From assembly GCF_020166435.1 (NCBI RefSeq), contig NZ_JAINZP010000003.1, forward strand, positions 366,919-430,918: a DNA stretch of 64,000 nt, written 5' to 3'. Each line of letters opens with the position of its first letter. Position 1 is the stretch's first letter. A program made the translations under genes and the position numbers. The notes beneath the pieces were generated by a model, which saw only the letters and a program-made list of their open reading frames with translations, ran no database searches and was not told the origin of the DNA. Below, in pieces: positions 58,274 to 64,000 of this stretch. The stretch comes from Pectobacterium versatile (GTDB taxonomy: Bacteria; Pseudomonadota; Gammaproteobacteria; Enterobacterales; Enterobacteriaceae).

Positions 58274-59953
58274 ATGGAATATGATTACATCATTATCGGA
58301 GCTGGTTCCGCCGGCAATGTGCTGGCAACGCGTTTAACAGAAGAAAGCGACGTAAGCGTGCTACTGCTTGAGGCGGGCGGCCCGGACTATCGGCTGGATT
58401 TTCGCACGCAAATGCCTGCGGCATTAGCTTTCCCATTGCAGGGGAAGCGCTATAACTGGGCTTATGAAACCGACCCAGAACCTCACATGAATAATCGCCG
58501 CATGGAATGTGGCCGCGGCAAAGGGCTGGGTGGTTCATCGCTGATTAACGGCATGTGCTACATCCGTGGCAATGCGATGGATTTTGATAACTGGGCGTCC
58601 ATGCCGGGTCTGGAAGACTGGAGTTACCTTGACTGCCTGCCGTATTTCCGTAAAGCGGAAACGCGGGATGTGGGATCGAATGACTATCATGGCGCGAGCG
58701 GTCCTGTTTCGGTGACAACGCCGAAGATGGGAAACAACGAACTGTTTCACGCGATGGTTGAAGCGGGCGTACAGGCGGGTTATCCGCGTACGGACGATCT
58801 TAACGGCTATCAGCAGGAAGGCTTTGGGCCGATGGACAGAACCGTCACGCCGAAAGGGCGTCGCGCCAGTACCGCGAGAGGTTATTTGGATCAGGCGAAA
58901 AGCCGTAAGAATCTGACCATTGTGACGCATGCCTTAACCGACAAGATTCTCTTCGACGGAAAACGTGCCGTTGGCGTGGCTTACTTTAAAGGGGAAAGTG
59001 CGCAGACGGCGAAGGCACGCCGTGAGGTGCTGCTGTGTGCCGGCGCGATTGCTTCGCCGCAAATCCTGCAACGTTCCGGCGTGGGGCCGAAAGACTTGCT
59101 CCAAGGGCTCGATATTCCCGTGGTGCACGATTTGCCCGGCGTCGGTGAGAACTTGCAGGACCATCTGGAAATGTATTTACAATATGCCTGCAAAGAACCG
59201 GTATCGCTGTATCCGGCGTTACAGTGGTTTAACCAGCCTAAAATCGGCGCGGAATGGTTGTTCAACGGCACTGGTGTTGGTGCCAGCAACCAGTTCGAAG
59301 CGGGGGGCTTTATTCGTAGTCGGGATGAGTTCGCCTGGCCGAATATTCAGTACCACTTCCTGCCCGTCGCGATTAATTACAACGGCAGTAATGCGGTGAA
59401 AGAGCACGGATTTCAGGCGCACGTTGGCTCCATGCGTTCACTCAGTCGGGGGTGTGTACAGGTGCGATCCAAAGACGCCCGCGAGCACCCGAGCATCTTG
59501 TTCAACTATATGTCTACGGAGCAGGATTGGCAGGAATTTCGCGATGCGATCCGCATTACGCGTGAAATCATGGCGCAGCCTGCGCTGGATAAATACCGTG
59601 GGCGAGAGATCAGCCCTGGGCTGGAGGTTCAGACTGATGAGGAACTGGACGAATTTATCCGCAATCACGCCGAGACGGCATTCCATCCCTCCTGCTCCTG
59701 TAAGATGGGTGAGGATGAGATGGCGGTGGTTGATGGGCAAGGCCGGGTTCACGGTATGGAAGGGCTACGCGTGGTGGATGCTTCCATCATGCCGCAAATT
59801 ATTACCGGTAACCTGAATGCGACAACTATCATGATTGCCGAGAAAATTGCCGACCGAATCCGCCGGCGCCAGCCGCTGCCGCGTAGCAAGGCTCGCTACT
59901 ATGTTTCCGGAAATGCCCCAGTGAGAAAAGCACCGCTGAAGTCAGCATCGTGA
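58274..59953 (+). CDS. betA: Choline dehydrogenase
   Basis: 559 residues from ATG 58274 ([20 protein letters not shown]). GMC-family FAD enzyme that oxidises choline to betaine aldehyde at the membrane. The FAD fold IIIGAGSAG at the start, [20 protein letters not shown] (GMC signature 1), the His in [10 protein letters not shown] and the late [19 protein letters not shown] are present. Last gene of betIBA. Confidence 0.97.
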   Translation: MEYDYIIIGAGSAGNVLATRLTEESDVSVLLLEAGGPDYRLDFRTQMPAALAFPLQGKRYNWAYETDPEPHMNNRRMECGRGKGLGGSSLINGMCYIRGNAMDFDNWASMPGLEDWSYLDCLPYFRKAETRDVGSNDYHGASGPVSVTTPKMGNNELFHAMVEAGVQAGYPRTDDLNGYQQEGFGPMDRTVTPKGRRASTARGYLDQAKSRKNLTIVTHALTDKILFDGKRAVGVAYFKGESAQTAKARREVLLCAGAIASPQILQRSGVGPKDLLQGLDIPVVHDLPGVGENLQDHLEMYLQYACKEPVSLYPALQWFNQPKIGAEWLFNGTGVGASNQFEAGGFIRSRDEFAWPNIQYHFLPVAINYNGSNAVKEHGFQAHVGSMRSLSRGCVQVRSKDAREHPSILFNYMSTEQDWQEFRDAIRITREIMAQPALDKYRGREISPGLEVQTDEELDEFIRNHAETAFHPSCSCKMGEDEMAVVDGQGRVHGMEGLRVVDASIMPQIITGNLNATTIMIAEKIADRIRRRQPLPRSKARYYVSGNAPVRKAPLKSAS

Positions 59954-60112
59954 CGTTTCCTGCATAGCAAGATGGATCGCCCAGATAGACCGTAGAGACC
60001 GTGCGGTCCATACTTTTCATTGCTATACACAATCTGACAAATAAACACCTTCCGCACCATTACTATTAGTGACATCGCCATCAGTGATGTCACTTTTCCT
60101 TGAGGAATGAAA

Positions 60113-60766
60113 ATGAATAATTGGCTGCAACAGATTCAGGGCTTATTAGGCTCCGGTAGCAAGCTGGGGAATCAGCATCAAGGGGGCAAAAACGGCAATT
60201 TGGGCGACATGCTGAAGCCGGCTGCGCTGGGCGGTTTGGCGGGTGTGTTGTTATCGAATAAATCCACGCGGAAAATCATGGGTTCATTGGGTAAAAATGC
60301 GTTGATCATTGGCGGTAGTGCAGCGGCGGGCGTGGTGTTGTGGAACCAGTACAAAAAACGCGTTCGCGACACGCATCAGGACGATCCACAGTTTGGCACC
60401 CAGTCCTCTGGCGATAATATTCGCGCCCAGCGTTTGATTCAGGCTCTGGTTTTTGCTGCCAAGAGTGACGGCCATATTGATGCAACCGAGAAACAGCGTA
60501 TTGATGAAAATATCCAGCAACTGCAACTGGGCAGTGAAGCACACCGCTGGGTACAGGAAGCCATAGAACAACCGCTTGACCCGATTCTGCTGGCGAAAGA
60601 TGTGAAGAATGAGGAAGAGGCGCTTGAGGTCTACTTCTTGAGCTGCGCGGTCATTGATGTCGATCACTTCATGGAGAAAAGCTATCTGGATGCGCTAGCG
60701 ACTGAATTGAAGATACCGCAAGATGTACGGCAGTCGATCACCAATGAACTGAAAAGTCCATCATGA
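60113..60766 (+). CDS. yebE: YebE-like DUF533 inner membrane protein
   Basis: 217 residues from ATG 60113, six bases after GAGGA. A Gly-rich N-terminus leads to two hydrophobic stretches (LGGLAGVLLSN and NALIIGGSAAAGVVLWN), then a soluble TerB-like domain with FAAKSDGHIDATEKQRID (~117-134) and EALEVYFLSCAVIDVDHFME, the acidic metal-binding pattern of DUF533. E. coli yebE belongs to the Cpx envelope-stress response; function unknown. Confidence 0.88.
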   Translation: MNNWLQQIQGLLGSGSKLGNQHQGGKNGNLGDMLKPAALGGLAGVLLSNKSTRKIMGSLGKNALIIGGSAAAGVVLWNQYKKRVRDTHQDDPQFGTQSSGDNIRAQRLIQALVFAAKSDGHIDATEKQRIDENIQQLQLGSEAHRWVQEAIEQPLDPILLAKDVKNEEEALEVYFLSCAVIDVDHFMEKSYLDALATELKIPQDVRQSITNELKSPS

Positions 60767-60821
60767 TAGGGCGAGTGATTTAAGCTGTGGTGAGATAATA
60801 TTGGATAAATAAACGGATAAC

Positions 60822-60845
60822 GCGGGCGAAAAGGTTTTCGCCCGC
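60822..60845. terminator. Bidirectional terminator between yebE and fabA
   Basis: GCGGGCGAAAA-GG-TTTTCGCCCGC, a perfect 11-bp inverted repeat giving an A/U-flanked stem on both strands. Confidence 0.8.
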
Positions 60846-60860
60846 AGTGCTATCTGATAC

Positions 60861-61379
60861 TTAGAAAGCGCTGGTGTCTTTGAACAGACCCACTTTCAGT
60901 TCGTCAGCGGTATAGATTTGGTGACCGTCAACCCACACTTCACCATCAGCAATACCCATCACCAAACGGCGATTGATCACGCGTTTGAAGTGAATGCGAT
61001 AAGTCACTTTTTTCGCTGTCGGCAGCACTTGTCCGGTGAATTTAACTTCACCCACGCCGAGCGCGCGGCCTTTGCCTTCGCCGCCCAGCCAGCCCAGATA
61101 AAATCCGACTAATTGCCACATCGCATCCAGACCGAGGCAGCCTGGCATCACCGGATCGCCGATGAAATGGCAACCGAAGAACCACAGGTCAGGCGTGATA
61201 TCCAATTCGGCTTCCACATAGCCTTTGCCATACTTACCGCCGTCTTCCGTCATTTTAACGACGCGGTCCATCATTAGCATGTTAGGGGCAGGTAACTGAG
61301 GGCCTTGCGGGCCGAACAGTTCACCACGACTGGAGGCAAGGAGGTCTTCTTTTGTATAGGATTCGCGTTTATCTACCAT
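60861..61379 (-). CDS. fabA: 3-hydroxydecanoyl-ACP dehydratase/isomerase
   Basis: 172 residues. FabA dehydrates and isomerises the C10 intermediate, the branch point to unsaturated fatty acids. The hot-dog fold active site is [20 protein letters not shown] (His ~71, Asp ~85). The N-terminus [18 protein letters not shown] is characteristic. Downstream of ycbZ in the same orientation, as in E. coli. Confidence 0.98.
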   Translation of the reverse strand: MVDKRESYTKEDLLASSRGELFGPQGPQLPAPNMLMMDRVVKMTEDGGKYGKGYVEAELDITPDLWFFGCHFIGDPVMPGCLGLDAMWQLVGFYLGWLGGEGKGRALGVGEVKFTGQVLPTAKKVTYRIHFKRVINRRLVMGIADGEVWVDGHQIYTADELKVGLFKDTSAF

Positions 61380-61470
61380 GGTCTCTGTAAGCCTTGTTTT
61401 AATGAAGCACGCAGGTTAGCGTACACCTGTACGCTGGGCAAGTCTGTTGCGTCTGGTTAAACCAGTTGGT

Positions 61471-63279
61471 TTAACGGAAAAACCAAGGGAAACGTCTACG
61501 CTCTTGCGGTGAAATCTGTCCAATTCGCTCACGAATGGCGGACAACAGGTTTGGTTGCTGTTCATCGTCATAAGCGAAGTTGGTCAATAATGACACCGCT
61601 TCCGGCGCAGTTTCTACCGGGAATAAATGGAATTTCCCTTCGCGTACCGCCTCAACGACATCTTCCTGTAAACACAGATGGCGTAAATTAGCCGCAGGTA
61701 AAATCACGCCCTGCGTTCCCGTCAATCCACGACGCTGGCAGACCTCAAAGAAACCTTCGATTTTCTCATTCACGCCGCCAATAGGTTGCACATGGCCAAA
61801 TTGATCGACGGAACCAGTCACGGCGAACTGCTGATTGATCGGCCGCAAGGAGAGGGAGCTAATCAGCGCACATAGCTCTGCCAGTGAGGCACTGTCACCG
61901 TCAACTTCGCTGTACGATTGTTCGAAGACCATGGACGCTGAGAAGGGAAGCTGTTGATCAAGCTCCAGTTCCGTAATCAGGAACGCCTGCATGATCATCA
62001 TACCTTTAGCGTGTAAATTGCCAGCCAGTTCGGCTTTGCGCTCAACATCGGTGAATTCACCATCGCCAGCGTGAACCACGCAACTGATGCGTGTTGGTTC
62101 GCCAAAGGCAACGGGATAGCCTGGGAATTCCAATACGGAAAGTCCATTAATCTGGCCGACGACTTCGCCTTCCGTTTCGATCAGAATCTGGCCTAATTCG
62201 ATTTCATCCTGCATGCGTTCACGCAGGTAGCCTTCACGCCATTGGCGAGCGGCAACGGCATCAACCAGCGCCTGCTCCGTGATCTGGCCATCTCTGGCGT
62301 ATAGCGATGCATATTTTAACTGGCCGGTTAGCCAACGTGGGCATAATGGCAAATTACCCTGATCGCCGCTGTAGCGTATCGCCACGTTCACTAATGCCGG
62401 CCAGGCACCGGCATCCAGCAGCGGTAGCTGATTTTCGCTGCATAGCGCATTGATGTAGGAGCACCAGCGCGCCATGTCGTCAATTTCAATCAACTGCAAT
62501 TGCACTTCGAACTCACCGTAAATCGCGTGTTCGCCTAATTCCGGCTCCATATCATGAATATCTGCCAGATTTTCGCGGTCGCCGAGAATAATCAGGCGAA
62601 TATCAAGCGGCATCGGTGGCACATCAACAGGAAGTGGCTTACGCTCGTCTGGCGACAGCCAGCGATAGATACCTTCAGCCATAATCTGTTTCAGACGCAG
62701 CCACATCAAAGGCTGAGCTAGCAGTGCTCTGGCCGACAGGATCAACGTACCGCCATTAATCTGGTGAATCAGCCCTGGGTGCAGCGTGATTTCATCGTGA
62801 AAACTGCGCACGCAGCCGAAGAGCTGTTCAGGTTCAATCCATTCCTGATAGCCACAGGATTGCTGTGCGGCAAAGTTATCCGCAGGCTGTGTGGCGGGTT
62901 CGACCCGGATATGACGACCCTCAATGATATATTTACTGCCATGTATCACCCCGGAGTCTGGCCTGGTGGCGCTCAGCGCACGGGCGATCAATGCCATATA
63001 TTCATCATTTTCCTGCGCTTTCAACAGCATAAAGCGCGAAGGTGAACGAGGGTGGCAAAAGAGCGTCAGGCTGTCTGCCAGACGTGACTGAATAGCGGAG
63101 AATTCAGCAGGAGCAAGTTGAGCTGCCTGAGTGAATAGCGTTTGATAAGGCGTATTATTAGGCAGTAAATGCTGCCATGAGAGTCGGTTACTGGTCAAAG
63201 TATCAATGTAATCGTCTGAAGGAAAAGCGTGATTATACAAGAATAATCTAGACTTCACATAAGGAGAGTCATCTTTCAT
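61471..63279 (-). CDS. ycbZ: Lon-type ATP-dependent protease homolog YcbZ
   Basis: 602 codons from ATG 63279. The C-terminal ~220 residues are the Lon protease domain with catalytic Ser in VDGDSASLAELCAL and Lys in GGVNEKIEGFFEVC. The N-terminal part is the degenerate AAA-like region of this family, without a canonical Walker A. By comparison with remembered E. coli YcbZ, the start may instead be TTG 63198 (MTSNRLSWQHL). A TATAAT on the minus strand at about 63235 lies between the two, which favours the shorter protein. Divergent from matP. Confidence 0.88.
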   Translation of the reverse strand: MKDDSPYVKSRLFLYNHAFPSDDYIDTLTSNRLSWQHLLPNNTPYQTLFTQAAQLAPAEFSAIQSRLADSLTLFCHPRSPSRFMLLKAQENDEYMALIARALSATRPDSGVIHGSKYIIEGRHIRVEPATQPADNFAAQQSCGYQEWIEPEQLFGCVRSFHDEITLHPGLIHQINGGTLILSARALLAQPLMWLRLKQIMAEGIYRWLSPDERKPLPVDVPPMPLDIRLIILGDRENLADIHDMEPELGEHAIYGEFEVQLQLIEIDDMARWCSYINALCSENQLPLLDAGAWPALVNVAIRYSGDQGNLPLCPRWLTGQLKYASLYARDGQITEQALVDAVAARQWREGYLRERMQDEIELGQILIETEGEVVGQINGLSVLEFPGYPVAFGEPTRISCVVHAGDGEFTDVERKAELAGNLHAKGMMIMQAFLITELELDQQLPFSASMVFEQSYSEVDGDSASLAELCALISSLSLRPINQQFAVTGSVDQFGHVQPIGGVNEKIEGFFEVCQRRGLTGTQGVILPAANLRHLCLQEDVVEAVREGKFHLFPVETAPEAVSLLTNFAYDDEQQPNLLSAIRERIGQISPQERRRFPWFFR

Positions 63280-63406
63280 ACGGTGAAGCTCAGACCATGT
63301 TTGGCTAACCGTCTTAAAAGCTGTCAGAAAACTGCCAGAAAGCGGTCAAAATCAGGGAAAACTGTTATGCTGAAAGTTACGTTACGCGGTCACTGAAGAA
63401 TTTAAT

Positions 63407-63865
63407 ATGAAATATCAACAACTAGAAAATCTTGAGTGCGGGTGGAAATGGAAATACCTGGTGAAGAAGCATCGGGAGGGAGAAGAGATTACGCGTTTTC
63501 TCGAGCAAAGCGCTGCGGATGATGCCGTACTGGCATTGCTTAAAATGGAAAACCAGCCAGTGAAAGTACTGGAGTGGATTGTGCAATGTATGAATCCCAC
63601 CTTAGAAAACCGGATGAAGCAAACGATTCGCGCACGGCGCAAACGCCATTTCAACGCAGAGCACCAGCATACACGCAAGAAATCGATCGATTTGGAATAC
63701 CTGGTCTGGCAGCGCCTTGCGGCTCTCGCTCAGAGACGTGGCGTGACTTTATCAGAAACGATTGTACAGTTAATTGAAGACGCTGAGCACAAAGAAAAAT
63801 ATGCCAGCCAGATGTCGCTGCTTAAACAGGATCTTAAAGCCATTCTGAATAAAGACGAGACGTGA
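63407..63865 (+). CDS. matP: Macrodomain Ter protein MatP
   Basis: 152 residues. MatP binds matS sites and condenses the replication-terminus domain, interacting with the divisome. The N-terminal four-helix part starts [20 protein letters not shown]; the ribbon-helix-helix DNA-binding segment is [20 protein letters not shown] followed by [12 protein letters not shown]; the C-terminal coiled coil supports tetramers. Its presence fits a location near the terminus side of the chromosome. Confidence 0.97.
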   Translation: MKYQQLENLECGWKWKYLVKKHREGEEITRFLEQSAADDAVLALLKMENQPVKVLEWIVQCMNPTLENRMKQTIRARRKRHFNAEHQHTRKKSIDLEYLVWQRLAALAQRRGVTLSETIVQLIEDAEHKEKYASQMSLLKQDLKAILNKDET

Positions 63866-63898
63866 TCGTTTTTTTCATTTATTGCGCTGACAAACACG

Positions 63899-63985
63899 CA
63901 TAAAAAAACGCAGAGAGCGTTTTTCAACGTTGCGTAGCAACGGCCCATAGGGACAGGGTGACTGACAAGGATATTCGTCATAAAA
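63899..63985 (+). repeat. Diverged copy of the structured repeat seen at 28786-28930
   Basis: AAAACGC-AGAGA-GCGTTTT is followed by CGTTGC-GTA-GCAACG, GGCCCATAGGG and TGAC...GTCA, each stem changed on both arms relative to the other copies. The last bases (AAAAAACCTCGCCAGAGC) look like half of a further terminator cut by the window end. Confidence 0.75.
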
Positions 63986-64000
63986 AAACCTCGCCAGAGC

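Overview
The window looks like a chromosome segment of a soft-rot enterobacterium, most likely Pectobacterium. The evidence is uniformly enterobacterial core genes (uvrB, moaABCDE, ybhGFSR, bioA/bioBFCD, cdd, phoH, fliAZ, betTIBA, fabA, matP), several ERIC elements, and a secreted GH12 endoglucanase of the CelS type. Species was not determined.

Layout. 1-5 kb: electrophile/quinone redox genes (old yellow enzyme, two SDRs, a secreted tandem ABM-fold protein, a YciI-like protein, a flavodoxin-fold reductase) and a LysR regulator. 6-8.7 kb: a decayed stretch with a gamma-glutamylcyclotransferase-like gene, a frameshifted DAPG-hydrolase-like remnant, and a long non-coding region ending in the LexA-controlled uvrB promoter. 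8.8-16.3 kb: uvrB, a VOC protein, yvcK (ybhK), a molybdenum-cofactor riboswitch with moaABCDE, and ybhL. 16.4-21.5 kb: the ybhGFSR efflux operon. 21.7-28.8 kb: a Fur-type siderophore uptake operon (TonB receptor, binding protein, two permeases, ATPase, FhuF-like reductase) whose leader holds two hairpins and an intrinsic terminator.

28.8-43.7 kb: structured repeats, rhlE, maeA, yohJ-yohK-cdd, a celS gene broken by an amber codon, the divergent biotin locus around a BirA operator, and a mesD/mesX pair (folate- and cobalamin-independent methionine synthesis). 43.9-49.2 kb: a scar zone with an IS3 remnant, an AT-rich TPR glycosyltransferase, an IS630 remnant and the last ~50 codons of a flagellin gene directly before fliA-fliZ. 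49.2-52.7 kb: phoH, then a ~2 kb decayed integrative element bounded by a 16-bp duplication of the tRNA-Ser(GGA) 3' end and still carrying an integrase fragment. 52.8-64 kb: a RpiB/LacAB-type isomerase, the choline-to-glycine-betaine locus, a yebE-like gene, fabA, ycbZ (Lon-type protease) and matP, then a third copy of the structured repeat.

The most notable observations are the celS amber codon in its catalytic motif, the terminator-bearing leader of the siderophore operon, the flagellin relic separating fliAZ from any other flagellar gene, the tRNA-Ser element with integrase relic and displaced ancestral terminator, and a covarying multi-hairpin repeat family.
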